From Nitrosopumilaceae archaeon (GTDB taxonomy: Archaea > Thermoproteota > Nitrososphaeria > Nitrososphaerales > Nitrosopumilaceae), in contig JAJEHG010000059.1 in NCBI GenBank assembly GCA_022823825.1, forward strand, positions 1 through 33,181: a DNA stretch of 33,181 bases. Reading direction: 5' to 3'. How positions within the stretch are numbered: position 1 is the first letter of the stretch; every line of letters begins with the position of its first letter. The position numbers were made by a program, and so were the translations under genes. The notes beneath the pieces were generated by a model. It saw only the letters and a program-made list of their open reading frames with translations, did not search any database and had not been told where the DNA came from. Shown piece after piece: positions 20,204 through 29,281 of this stretch.

Positions 20204-22315
20204 TTGGACAAGGTTGTGGCGGACACAAGCGTCGTGATAAACGGACAGCTTGCATCCCAGATTGAATCCGGCTCGATACGCTCCGTTGAGGTGATAATCC
20301 CGCAGGCGGTGGTCGACGAGCTGCAGTCCCAGGCCTCGTCAGGACGCGGGCAGGGATTCGTGGGACTCCAGAGGCTTGACCGTCTCCGCGAAATGGCCGG
20401 ACAGTTCGGGCTTGGGGTGTCCCAGAGGGGCCAGCACGTCTCGTCTGCTGACATAGACCTTGCCGGGTCGGGGCGGATAGACGCGATAATAACCGACGTG
20501 GCAAGAGACGAAGGCGCCACGCTCTACACGTCTGACAAGGTGCAGCACCTGGCCGCCAAATCCCAGGGGATCCCGGCCGTCTTTCTGAGGGATGACGCCG
20601 CCCGAGGCCCCTCAGAGGATGACCTGGAGTTTTTGAGGTTCTTTGATTCTGATACGATGTCCGTCCACCTAAAGGAGAGGCAGCCGCCCCTTGCAAAGAG
20701 GGGCAGGCCCGGCGAGTTCAAGCTGGTGGAGATCCCGTCAGACCCGCTTGACCGGGAGTACCTTGAGACGCTGTCCTCGCAGATCATAGACGCCGTAAAC
20801 GCCACGGAGCAGAGCACTATTGAGATCTCCATGGAGGGGGCCACCGTGGTGCAGCACGGGGACTATCGCATTGCAATGACGCGCCCCCCCTTCTCCGAGT
20901 CGTATGAGATTACAATCGTGCATCCGACTACGAAGATGTCCCTGTCCGACTACGACGTGTCAGAAGCCCTCACAAAGAGACTGGGCGGGATGGCAGAGGG
21001 CATCGTGATTGCGGGGCCGCCCGGCTCCGGAAAGAGCACGCTTGCCTCCAGCCTGGGAAACTTTTACCACCAGCAGGGACAGATAGTAAAGACGTTCGAG
21101 TCGCCAAGGGACCTGCAGGTGGACTCGGGCGTCACGCAGTACAGCAAGCTTGAGGGCAGCTTTGAGAACACGGCTGACATACTGCTGCTCGTGCGGCCCG
21201 ACTATACCATATTTGACGAGGTGCGCCGCAGGGAGGACTTTGAGACGTTTGCGGACCTGAGGATGACCGGGGTCGGAATGGTCGGCGTGGTGCACGCAAA
21301 CTCGCCCATCGACGCCATACAGAGGTTCATCGGCAAGATAGAGCTTGGCATGATTCCAAACGTGCTTGACACGGTGATCTTCGTCAGGGCCGGCAGGATA
21401 GACACCGTGTACGACCTTCGGCTGGAGGTAAAGGTGCCGTCGGGCATGACCGAGTCGGACCTTGCGAGGCCCGTGATAGTGGTGAGGGACTTGGAGCGCG
21501 ATCGCGCTGCATACGAGGTGTACACGTTTGGCGAGGAGAACGTGATAGTGCCGATATCGCCGGACAAGGCCGGCGGGAAGACCAGCAAGGGGGTCTACAG
21601 GCTGGCCTCAGAAAAGGTGCTTGAGGTGGTAAGAAAGTACGACAGGCGCGCAGAGGTAGAGTTCGCGTCCGAGGACAGGGCCAGGATAATTGTGTCAAAA
21701 AAGCACAAGGCCCGCATAATCGGCAAGGGCGGCTCCAAGATAGAGCAGCTCCAGGACCACCTGGGGGTACACCTTGACGTCCGGACCCGGGAGGAGATGC
21801 AGGAAATGCAGGGGGCGGCAGGCCTGGACGCGCCGACCGAGGACGGCGATGCGGGCGGCCGCCACAGCGAGACGGCCGCCGGGTATGAGGATTACAACGG
21901 CATTGACGAGGGCAGCTACAATGGAGGCGGCGGCTTTGATGGCAATAGCAACGGCAACAACAACGTTGATGATGACGATGATAGTGATTACGGCAGCGCC
22001 GCGGACTATGACAACTACCGTTCCGGCCGCGACCGCCGCCCGTCGCGCTCTTCTGGGAGGCGCCGCAGGCGCGGTTCGGATAACGCCGATCTAAAGTTCT
22101 CGTTTACAAGCAACCGCAACCTGATCCTCATAGACGTGGGCAGAAAGCACCCCTCTCGAAACGTCGAGATCGTGGGCCCCGACGGCAGGCAGATTGCAAC
22201 CGGGTGGACGAACAAAAAGGGCGTCGTAAAGATCTCGACGCGCGCCCCCGGGGGCCGCGCCATACTTGACGCCGACTCCCCCGAGCGCAACATTGTGGTA
22301 AGGCTGGCCGACTGA
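20204..22315 (+). CDS. PIN domain-ATPase-KH protein (PINA-like)
   Basis: A 703-residue protein. A PIN domain (1-135) shows VVADTSVVINGQ, PQAVVDELQSQ, and SGRIDAIITDVARDEGATLYTSD. A PilT/VirB11-like ATPase (about 215-440) has Walker A GPPGSGKST (271-279), DYTIFDE (333-339) and VVHANSPIDAIQR. The KH motif IIGKGGSKIEQLQ is at 505-517. This order defines the archaeal PINA family; the Sulfolobus member is a DNA-dependent ATPase that promotes Holliday-junction migration with Hjm/Hjc. An unusual low-complexity insert (about 540-625: acidic, Gly/Asn-rich, then RRRRR) precedes a C-terminal beta domain (KFSFTSNRNLILIDVG, VEIVGPDGRQIATGW). The start is TTG, with a TATA box 27 nt upstream; GTG at 20216 is an alternative. 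Archaeal-specific. Confidence 0.9.
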   Translation: MDKVVADTSVVINGQLASQIESGSIRSVEVIIPQAVVDELQSQASSGRGQGFVGLQRLDRLREMAGQFGLGVSQRGQHVSSADIDLAGSGRIDAIITDVARDEGATLYTSDKVQHLAAKSQGIPAVFLRDDAARGPSEDDLEFLRFFDSDTMSVHLKERQPPLAKRGRPGEFKLVEIPSDPLDREYLETLSSQIIDAVNATEQSTIEISMEGATVVQHGDYRIAMTRPPFSESYEITIVHPTTKMSLSDYDVSEALTKRLGGMAEGIVIAGPPGSGKSTLASSLGNFYHQQGQIVKTFESPRDLQVDSGVTQYSKLEGSFENTADILLLVRPDYTIFDEVRRREDFETFADLRMTGVGMVGVVHANSPIDAIQRFIGKIELGMIPNVLDTVIFVRAGRIDTVYDLRLEVKVPSGMTESDLARPVIVVRDLERDRAAYEVYTFGEENVIVPISPDKAGGKTSKGVYRLASEKVLEVVRKYDRRAEVEFASEDRARIIVSKKHKARIIGKGGSKIEQLQDHLGVHLDVRTREEMQEMQGAAGLDAPTEDGDAGGRHSETAAGYEDYNGIDEGSYNGGGGFDGNSNGNNNVDDDDDSDYGSAADYDNYRSGRDRRPSRSSGRRRRRGSDNADLKFSFTSNRNLILIDVGRKHPSRNVEIVGPDGRQIATGWTNKKGVVKISTRAPGGRAILDADSPERNIVVRLAD

Positions 22316-22328
22316 CCGCCGCCGGGAC

Positions 22329-22844
22329 CTAGTGCGCGGCATCCGAGCCCGTCTTGCCAGCCGGCTTGCCGTCCTCTTTTCTGGACGCCCCCCCGAATCC
22401 GGATATTACGCCCGGGTTTGCCTTTAGGTACGTGACGAACTTCCGCAGCTGCCTCGTGGTCTCCGGGTTGAGGTGGTGCTCTATGCCCTCGGCATCCTGG
22501 CTTGCCGCGTCGTGCCTGATGCCGAGCATCCCGAAGAACTCTACGAGCGTGTCGTGCTTTTGCCTTATGCCCTCCGCTATGTGGGCGCCGCTGGGTGTCA
22601 GGTTTATGCCGCGGTACTTTTCGTGCTCTATGTGCCCCAGCTCGTCGAGCCTCTTGAGCATCTGCGTGACGCTGGGCGCGCTGACGTCCATGTACCTCGA
22701 GACGTCAAGCGTGGTGGCATACCCCTTGAGCTCCACCAGTTCCGCAATGACCTCCAGATAGTCCTCCATGCGGGAGCTGGAACGGAGGCGCTCGGACTTG
22801 TGGGCCGCCTTTATGGATTCCAGGCGTCTGCTGTCCCTTGCCAT
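22329..22844 (-). CDS. MntR/DtxR-family metal-dependent regulator
   Basis: A 171-residue DtxR-family repressor. The N-terminal winged helix reads EDYLEVIAELVELKGYATTL, then VSAPSVTQMLKRLDELGHIE and YRGINLTPSG. The dimerisation/metal domain follows, with no FeoA/SH3 domain. All six MntR-type metal ligands appear present: Asp and Glu in MEDYLE, His in RQKHDTL, and Glu, Glu and His in AEGIEHHL. Asp rather than Met at the first ligand is the MntR (manganese) form rather than DtxR (iron). It should repress metal-uptake genes when loaded. The ORF extends to 22928, but ATG 22844 has a TATA box 26 nt upstream. The Ala/Lys/Gly tail is variable. It is convergent with the PINA-like gene (13-nt gap) and divergent from the small gene at 23039. 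Confidence 0.9.
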   Translation of the reverse strand: MARDSRRLESIKAAHKSERLRSSSRMEDYLEVIAELVELKGYATTLDVSRYMDVSAPSVTQMLKRLDELGHIEHEKYRGINLTPSGAHIAEGIRQKHDTLVEFFGMLGIRHDAASQDAEGIEHHLNPETTRQLRKFVTYLKANPGVISGFGGASRKEDGKPAGKTGSDAAH

Positions 22845-22866
22845 ACCCTTGTGGTGCGCAGCCGGG

Positions 22867-22873
22867 TATAATT
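22867..22873 (-). promoter_or_regulatory. TATA box of the mntR-like gene
   Basis: aattata on the minus strand is centred 26 nt before the ATG at 22844. It decides between the short start and the 28-residue longer ORF. Confidence 0.6.
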
Positions 22874-23038
22874 GGATGTTTTCACCGCCGCTCCCGCCGA
22901 TACCGTGCGTGAGCGTGGGCGCGTCCACACGCGCATCGCCTGCACGCGTCGTGCCCCCGTACTCGCGGCGGGGGCGGCCCGCCAGCCGCCATGCTGCGAA
23001 CGGTGAGTCCTTAACTAGTTATTCTGTCATGCTCGATC

Positions 23039-23383
23039 ATGCACCCCGACGACCCCATGCGTAGGCGCCTAGAGCGCCTCAGGCGCATATCGGACTCTGC
23101 AGCGGCCCGCTCCGATCTGTACAAGGACGTCGCAAAGGCGGGGCACGGCACCGTATCCGACGGCTCCCTAAAGTACCTGAGGAGCGTGTCTGCCCCCGGC
23201 AAAAAAATCCAAAAGATCGGCTTTATCATGCTCTGGATCCCGGAGCCGACCGGCGTTACGTGCGCCGTGGGGGCCCCCATGATCCTGGCAGGACGTTACC
23301 TGGAGAAGAGGTACAACAGCTCGACCATTCACGAGATCGGGCACGTGACAAAAAACACCATCACCACGATGCGGGGCCTGTAG
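23039..23383 (+). CDS. Small basic protein with one hydrophobic segment, unknown function
   Basis: A 114-residue protein beginning MHPDDPMRRRLERLRRISDS. The first 50 residues are basic and helical. Residues about 61-87 (IGFIMLWIPEPTGVTCAVGA) are hydrophobic with a central proline pair and could be a membrane hairpin or a re-entrant segment. The C-terminus (GRYLEKRYNSSTIHEIGHV) is polar and contains HEIGH. HEIGH resembles half of a zinc-protease motif, but the third ligand is not evident and the protein is too short to claim this. An A/T-rich ttaactagttat about 26 nt upstream supports the ATG. It is divergent from the mntR-like gene, so it could be under its control. Confidence 0.65.
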   Translation: MHPDDPMRRRLERLRRISDSAAARSDLYKDVAKAGHGTVSDGSLKYLRSVSAPGKKIQKIGFIMLWIPEPTGVTCAVGAPMILAGRYLEKRYNSSTIHEIGHVTKNTITTMRGL

Positions 23384-23470
23384 CACGCGCGTGCAGTTTG
23401 TCCCACGCTACCTGATCCCGGGCCCGCACGCCGCAAGTACAATTTTAAGACGACGCGCGGCACGCCTGTC

Positions 23471-23962
23471 ATGGCGACGCGCGCGCAGATCCTCATACCC
23501 ATATCGATTGCGGCCGTGATAGTGGGCGTGGCCGGCATTTACGCGATTCCCGAGGAGAGCAAGCTTGAGACCGTCGAGTTTCCGCGCGGCATGATAATGG
23601 TGGACGACGTGGCCTTGGAGGTCCAGATAGCGGACACCGAGCCGCGCCGCGTCAGGGGGCTGATGTTCCAGGAGCAGCTGCCCTACGACCAGGGAATGAT
23701 ATTCGTGTTCCAAGAGCCAGGGGCGTACTCGCTGTGGATGCTCAACATGCAGTTTCCGCTTGACATGATATGGTTTGACAAGGATGGCGCGGTGGTGCAC
23801 ATAGAGCAGGGCGTGCCGCCGTGCAAGACGGCGCTTGAGATCACCACGTGCCAGAGCATCGTGCCGAACGGACTGGCCACGTACATCTTGGAGGTCACGG
23901 CCGGCTTTGTGGAGATGCACGGCATCACGAAAGACTCGAGGCTCTCCATAATCTCGATCTGA
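23471..23962 (+). CDS. DUF192 family protein, membrane-anchored or secreted
   Basis: A 163-residue protein with an N-terminal hydrophobic segment (IPISIAAVIVGVAGIYAIP, about 9-27) acting as a signal or anchor. The DUF192 (COG1430) domain follows: VQIADTEPRRVRGLMFQEQL, DQGMIFVFQEPG, SLWMLNMQFPLDMIWFD, and LEVTAGFVEMHGI. The R-G-L-M-x-x-x-x-L...M-x-F-x-F...F-W-M-x-N-M-x-F-P-L-D signature is clear. The biochemical role of the family is not established. Cysteines at CKTALEITTC may form a disulfide outside the cell. An A/T-rich aattttaag about 26 nt upstream supports the ATG at 23471. It is followed on the same strand by another secreted-protein gene. Confidence 0.88.
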   Translation: MATRAQILIPISIAAVIVGVAGIYAIPEESKLETVEFPRGMIMVDDVALEVQIADTEPRRVRGLMFQEQLPYDQGMIFVFQEPGAYSLWMLNMQFPLDMIWFDKDGAVVHIEQGVPPCKTALEITTCQSIVPNGLATYILEVTAGFVEMHGITKDSRLSIISI

Positions 23963-24023
23963 GGCGCGCCGGCGGCCGGACCCGCGGCAAATCCTTATTT
24001 CTGCATGCGTGCGGTTACTAGTG

Positions 24024-24701
24024 ATGCGAAAGATCCTGATGCTGCCAATCCTGCTTGGCGCCGCGGCCGCGGTATCCTTTGCAGGCCTGCTGGCGTCCGG
24101 CGGCCCGACAGCAGAGCTGCCGGCGGCCCCGACGCCGCCGCAACCGCCGCAACCAGTAGAACTCGGCAAGGTCTTCACGTACTATGACGTTGAGCACGTC
24201 TCTGCGGAACTGGAGGCGCGCGGGCTCTCGCTGTCCATGCCAGTGCCGATCACGGATCATACCATCCCCCAGTACTGCGCGTACTATGACGCCGCGGCCG
24301 AAGGCGGGCTGGCGTCCCCCTCGTACTGCACCACGAGCGGCATTATAGATGCAAACGGCATTACGGTCGGGAACGTCAACCTGGGCGGCGACACAAGCTC
24401 GCCCGTGGTGGCGGTCATAGCGCTTGATCCCGTTCCGCCCATCGGCACGAGCCGCGGACACGCGGACGCAATATTTGAGAGCGTGATAACGGGGCTCGTG
24501 TGCGACTGCTGGCGCGAGCAGCAGCCCGGCGGGTTCGAGTCGGTGTCGGCGTGGATGGCCAAGGCCGAGTCCATGCTTGACGGCAGCGCGGACGAAAGGC
24601 CGCTAAAGTCCACCATATCTGGGCTCGAAGGAACCGACATTATACTAGAGGCCGCCCCGGCACCGGGCGGATACCAGTGGACCATGGTCATACTGCAGTG
24701 A
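24024..24701 (+). CDS. Secreted protein of unknown function
   Basis: A 225-residue protein starting MRKILMLPILLGAAAAVSFA, a clear signal peptide, then a Pro/Ala-rich linker (AELPAAPTPPQPPQPVELG). The mature part contains FTYYDVEHVSAELEARGL, paired cysteines (PQYCAYYD, SYCTTSG, LVCDCW), and an alternating strand pattern to the end (GGYQWTMVILQ). The four cysteines suggest disulfides outside the membrane. The frame is open from GTG 24009, but ATG 24024 has a TATA-like ccttattt at the usual distance and gives a better signal peptide. I do not recognise a family. It may be co-expressed with the upstream DUF192 gene, although each seems to have its own promoter. Confidence 0.7.
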   Translation: MRKILMLPILLGAAAAVSFAGLLASGGPTAELPAAPTPPQPPQPVELGKVFTYYDVEHVSAELEARGLSLSMPVPITDHTIPQYCAYYDAAAEGGLASPSYCTTSGIIDANGITVGNVNLGGDTSSPVVAVIALDPVPPIGTSRGHADAIFESVITGLVCDCWREQQPGGFESVSAWMAKAESMLDGSADERPLKSTISGLEGTDIILEAAPAPGGYQWTMVILQ

Positions 24702-24887
24702 CCGCGCGTACCAGACCTTTTCCCGGCGGGCGCATATGCGGGCACCCGTACCACTACCACATCCACACTACCGCCGCCGCCGCCGCTTCTGCCTGCCTCC
24801 CCCTCCGCCTGCCCGTGTTACCCCTGACCCTGTACACGTCCACGCACAAACAGTAGGTTATTATCCAAACTGCCGGCCGCGCATGTA
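24702..24887 (+). other. Intergenic region with CCG-rich microsatellite
   Basis: The 186-nt gap holds a run of C-rich triplets (ccgccgccgccgcc, about 24770-24785). Its A/T-rich ggttattatcc (about 24855-24865) is probably the TATA box of the methyltransferase gene that starts at GTG 24888. Confidence 0.5.
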
Positions 24888-26009
<1,122 letters not shown>

Positions 26010-26095
26010 TGGCGCCCCCGGCCTGTCCCCGCCCGTACTGCCGCACGCTTGTTGGTTCCTTGTCCGACCGCGCCCCCGCATGCAAGATTGAACAG

Positions 26096-26105
26096 AAATT
26101 TATTT
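26096..26105 (+). promoter_or_regulatory. TATA box of the NAD(P)HX dehydratase-peptidase pair
   Basis: aaatttattt is centred about 25 nt before ATG 26125, favouring that start over GTG 26113. Confidence 0.55.
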
Positions 26106-26124
26106 CCCCGCGGTGCGCCCATGC

Positions 26125-27087
26125 ATGTTGTCGACAGACTTTGATATTTCACGCATCGGGGAAATGATGCACGGCGTGCCCCTTGTCACGTCCGGCACCG
26201 ACGCCTCTGCGCTCTTTCCCGCCCGGGACGAGCACTCGCGCAAGGGGCAGAACGGCAGGACCCTCGTAGTGGGCGGAAGCTACCTGTACCACGGGGCCCC
26301 GATACTGTCGTCCCTCGCGGCCCTGAGGTTCGGCTCCGACCTGGTATACACGGCGGTGCCAAAGCATAACGTGTCTGCCACCAGGGCCGCGTCTCCCGAC
26401 CTGATCGTGGTGCCGATGGCCGATGCCAAGCTGACCCGTGGCTCTGCCTCAAAGCTTCTCGGGATGCTGCCCGTAGGGCTCGACTCTGCGGCAATTGGAA
26501 TGGGGCTTGCCGTGGCCGAGCGCGGGGCGCTGCTGAGGCTCGTAAAGTCACTGATCGAGATGGACGTGCGCCTGGTGCTTGACGCGTCGGCGCTCGTGCC
26601 GGACTTGCTGCCCCTGCTGCCCGGCTCCAAATGTATCGTCACGCCGCATCCCGGCGAGTTTGAGCACCTCTTTGGGGCGGCGGTGCCTCCGGCGTCTGAC
26701 ATGGGTTCGAGGATACGCACCGTATCAAAGCACGCCTCTGATCACGGCATCACGGTGCTCCTAAAGGGGCGCACGGATGTCATATCCGACGGCACCGACA
26801 CCTGCCTGTGCAGTACGGGCGTGCCGGGAATGACGGTGGGCGGAACGGGCGACGTCCTGGCAGGCGTGGCCGCCGGGGCGCTTGCCACGTGCAGGAACCC
26901 GATGCAGGCGGCGGTAACCGCCGCATACACCAACGGGCGCGCAGGCGAGATTGCCGCATCCGGGCGGGGCTACCACCTGCTGGCAAGCGACCTGGTCGAG
27001 GCGATTCCCGCGGCCGTCTTTGAGTATGACCGGATTGGTACACGCGGGAGCGCGGAGTCCGGGAATGCAGCCGGAGCTGGCCCCTGA
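26125..27087 (+). CDS. nnrD: ADP/ATP-dependent NAD(P)H-hydrate dehydratase
   Basis: A 320-residue ribokinase-like enzyme (YjeF C-terminal domain) that repairs hydrated NAD(P)H. Key motifs: HSRKGQNGRTLVVGGS (38-52), GAPILSSLAALRFGSDLVYT, VLDASAL, TPHPGEFEHLFG (173-184), VLLKGRTDVI, and VGGTGDVLAGVAAGAL (238-253), where the Asp of GTGD is the catalytic base. The YjeF N-terminal epimerase domain is absent, so epimerase activity must come from another gene. Length fits the single-domain form. The stop TGA overlaps the ATG of the M20 peptidase by one base (TGATG), so the two genes are translated together; no metabolic link between them is known to me. Confidence 0.92.
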   Translation: MLSTDFDISRIGEMMHGVPLVTSGTDASALFPARDEHSRKGQNGRTLVVGGSYLYHGAPILSSLAALRFGSDLVYTAVPKHNVSATRAASPDLIVVPMADAKLTRGSASKLLGMLPVGLDSAAIGMGLAVAERGALLRLVKSLIEMDVRLVLDASALVPDLLPLLPGSKCIVTPHPGEFEHLFGAAVPPASDMGSRIRTVSKHASDHGITVLLKGRTDVISDGTDTCLCSTGVPGMTVGGTGDVLAGVAAGALATCRNPMQAAVTAAYTNGRAGEIAASGRGYHLLASDLVEAIPAAVFEYDRIGTRGSAESGNAAGAGP

Positions 27088-28607
27088 TGTCGCGCAAAGC
27101 GCACGGCCCGCAGAGGCGGCGCGCTGCACGCGGCAGCGGCCGTGCCGGCAGCGCCGCCGGTGCTGCCGACTCCGACGGCCGCGCCAAAGGCTCCGGGCTT
27201 GAGGCAGCTTTGTCCGGGGCTGCTGCCGACACCGAGAGGATGGTCCTGGACCTTCAGAGGATGATCAGGCAGCCGAGTGTATCTGCAAGGGGCGAGGGAC
27301 TCGAGGAGTGCGCCCTTTTGCTGGCCTCTATGCTTGAAGACGCGGGACTCGACTCCGAGGTGCTGTACCTGAAACCGGGGGACAGGGGTAGGCGCGCGTC
27401 CGGTACTCGCGCCGGGCCGTCAGCGCCGCCGCCACCGGTGGTGTATGCCGAGAGGCGCTCAGAGTCGAACCCCGGCAAGACCCTCTTGTTCTACAACCAC
27501 TACGACGTGCAGCCCGAGGAACCAGTCGATCTGTGGCGGCACCCGCCGTTTGGCGCCGTACGGCGCGGAAACCGCGTCTACGGGCGCGGCGCAATAGACG
27601 ACAAGGGCGAGATTGCCGCGAGAATCAGGGCCGTAGGCTCGTACATCCGGGAGACCGGGGACGTGCCCTGCAACATAAAGTTCGTCATAGAGGGCGAGGA
27701 GGAGATTGGCAGCGGGCACCTCCCCCGGTATCTGTCACGGTACCGCAAAAAGTTTGCATGCGACGGCGTCATCTGGGAGTTCGGATACGTGGACCCGCGC
27801 GGCCGCCCCATAGTCGGGCTGGGCATGAAGGGACTCTTGTTCGTTGAGCTGACGGCCAGGGGGCCGGCCAGGGACGCACACTCCAGCTTGGCGGTCCTGA
27901 TAAAGAACCCCGCGTGGCGCATAGTCGAGGCGCTAAACACGATGCGCCGGCCTGACGGCCGCGTCACCATACCGGGATGGTACGACGACGTCCGGAGGCT
28001 CACTGCCCGCGATATAAGACTGCTTGAAGCCGAGGAGTTTGACGAGGCGTCCTTCATGAAGGAGTACGGCGTGGACGGCTTTGTGGGGGGCGTCCGGGGA
28101 CTCGGGGCCAAAAAGGCGCTTGTAGGAGCGCCCACCTGCAACATTGCGGGCATGTCATCAGGCTATTCGGGCAGCGGCGCCAAGACCGTGCTGCCGGCAG
28201 TCGCGACTGCAAAGCTTGACTTTAGGCTGGTGCCGGACATGGTGCCCTCAAGGCAGTTCGGCCTCATAACAAGGCACCTGGAGGCAAACGGCTTTGCAGA
28301 CGTGCAGGCCAGGATGCTTCACGGCGAGGCGGCCGCGCGGACGGACCCGTCAGAGCAGCTTGCGCTGCACGTACGCGATGCAGCGTCGGCATCGTTTGGC
28401 TCCGAGCCCGTGGTGTGCATATCGAACCCCGCCACGGGGCCCATGCACGCCTTCCAGGAGGTGCTGGGGGCGCCGTGCGTCTTGGTGGGCGGCACGTACG
28501 TGTTCTCCAAAATCCACTCGCCAGACGAGTTTGCGCGCATAGACCTACTCAAAAAGACCGCCGCCTGCATGTGCCGGATAATGGACATGTTCGGCGGGAG
28601 CCGCTGA
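27087..28607 (+). CDS. M20-family metallopeptidase (dipeptidase type)
   Basis: A 506-residue M20 zinc peptidase (ArgE/DapE/CNDP-like). The metal and catalytic motifs are HYD (138-140) in LLFYNHYDVQP, the bridging Asp171 in GRGAIDDKGE, and the Glu pair E203-E204 in IEGEEEIGSGH. The dimerisation domain follows (RGPARDAHSSLAVLIKNPAW), then GAPTCNIAGMSSGY and a C-terminal metal His in FSKIHSPDE. It should hydrolyse dipeptides or acylated amino acids. The first 50 residues are Arg/Ala/Gly-rich and low-complexity, probably a disordered extension, so a later start cannot be excluded. However, the ATG overlaps the upstream stop (TGATG), which favours coupling at this position. Confidence 0.92.
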   Translation: MSRKAHGPQRRRAARGSGRAGSAAGAADSDGRAKGSGLEAALSGAAADTERMVLDLQRMIRQPSVSARGEGLEECALLLASMLEDAGLDSEVLYLKPGDRGRRASGTRAGPSAPPPPVVYAERRSESNPGKTLLFYNHYDVQPEEPVDLWRHPPFGAVRRGNRVYGRGAIDDKGEIAARIRAVGSYIRETGDVPCNIKFVIEGEEEIGSGHLPRYLSRYRKKFACDGVIWEFGYVDPRGRPIVGLGMKGLLFVELTARGPARDAHSSLAVLIKNPAWRIVEALNTMRRPDGRVTIPGWYDDVRRLTARDIRLLEAEEFDEASFMKEYGVDGFVGGVRGLGAKKALVGAPTCNIAGMSSGYSGSGAKTVLPAVATAKLDFRLVPDMVPSRQFGLITRHLEANGFADVQARMLHGEAAARTDPSEQLALHVRDAASASFGSEPVVCISNPATGPMHAFQEVLGAPCVLVGGTYVFSKIHSPDEFARIDLLKKTAACMCRIMDMFGGSR

Positions 28608-28641
28608 CTGACACGCGTGAAAAGGCGGCCGGACGCCGCAG

Positions 28642-29058
28642 CTAGTGCAGTATCCTCGGAATGCGCTTTGCGGCCTGTACTATTGCAATCCTTCCGGGGC
28701 CTGCGACCATTATGAGCAGTGACGCTGCAAGCAGTATGACGTCAAATTCGACTCCGCGGTCTCCTGTCATGCTCTGGGCCCCCTTTACGTGGAATATGGC
28801 GCCCATCATTACGATTGCAAGCAGGGCTCCGGAGAACCTGCTAAGCACGCCTATTATGAGCAGTATTCCCGGCACGACTTCTGCCAGTGCTATTGGGATC
28901 TGCAGCTCTGGTGGAAGTCCCATGTTTGGCAGCGCGTTTGCAAACCCCGGGTTGAACTTGCCCATCCCGTGCAGTATGAATATCACTCCCACGGAGGCCC
29001 TTACCCCCATGAATACGGCGTCATTGAGTATTCCGCTCTTGATCTCCGCTGTCCCCAT
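28642..29058 (-). CDS. DoxX-family membrane protein
   Basis: A 138-residue integral membrane protein with four hydrophobic segments (VGVIFILHG, IALAEVVPGILLIIGVL, FSGALLAIVMMGAIF, VILLAASLLIMVAGPG). The DoxX pattern is clear: R-x-x-x-G-x-x-F-x-x-H-G-x-x-K near the start, ALAEVVPGILLIIG in helix two, and the central H-V-K-G-A-Q. Archaeal DoxX relatives include a thiosulfate:quinone oxidoreductase subunit, but most members have no assigned role. No partner subunit is adjacent. A TATA box (29081-29088) is centred 26 nt before the ATG. It is convergent with the M20 peptidase (34-nt gap). Confidence 0.88.
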   Translation of the reverse strand: MGTAEIKSGILNDAVFMGVRASVGVIFILHGMGKFNPGFANALPNMGLPPELQIPIALAEVVPGILLIIGVLSRFSGALLAIVMMGAIFHVKGAQSMTGDRGVEFDVILLAASLLIMVAGPGRIAIVQAAKRIPRILH

Positions 29059-29080
29059 AGGGTGTAAAGTGTCTACTAGC

Positions 29081-29088
29081 TATAAAAA
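29081..29088 (-). promoter_or_regulatory. TATA box of the DoxX gene
   Basis: On the minus strand tttttata is centred 26 nt before the ATG at 29058, with no Shine-Dalgarno sequence. Confidence 0.6.
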
Positions 29089-29281
29089 CCTGATTAACGG
29101 GATCTTTGAATGTCCTGATGAGGCCGCCGCCCGGCGCGCCCGCGCCGTGCTCCGGCGTGACTGGATTTGAAGCCGTCGAAAGTTCACGCAGGTATCTGCA
29201 CCTTCAGGCCTCACAGGCAGAAGACCCGCCCGTGCGTGACTCTGGTAAACCCTTTAATTATGAATCCGAGGTGCAGAATGC

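Noticed and set aside
23330-23345. HEIGH in the small protein as a zinc-protease motif
   Set aside because: The protein is only 114 residues and lacks a recognisable third ligand; the resemblance is probably fortuitous.
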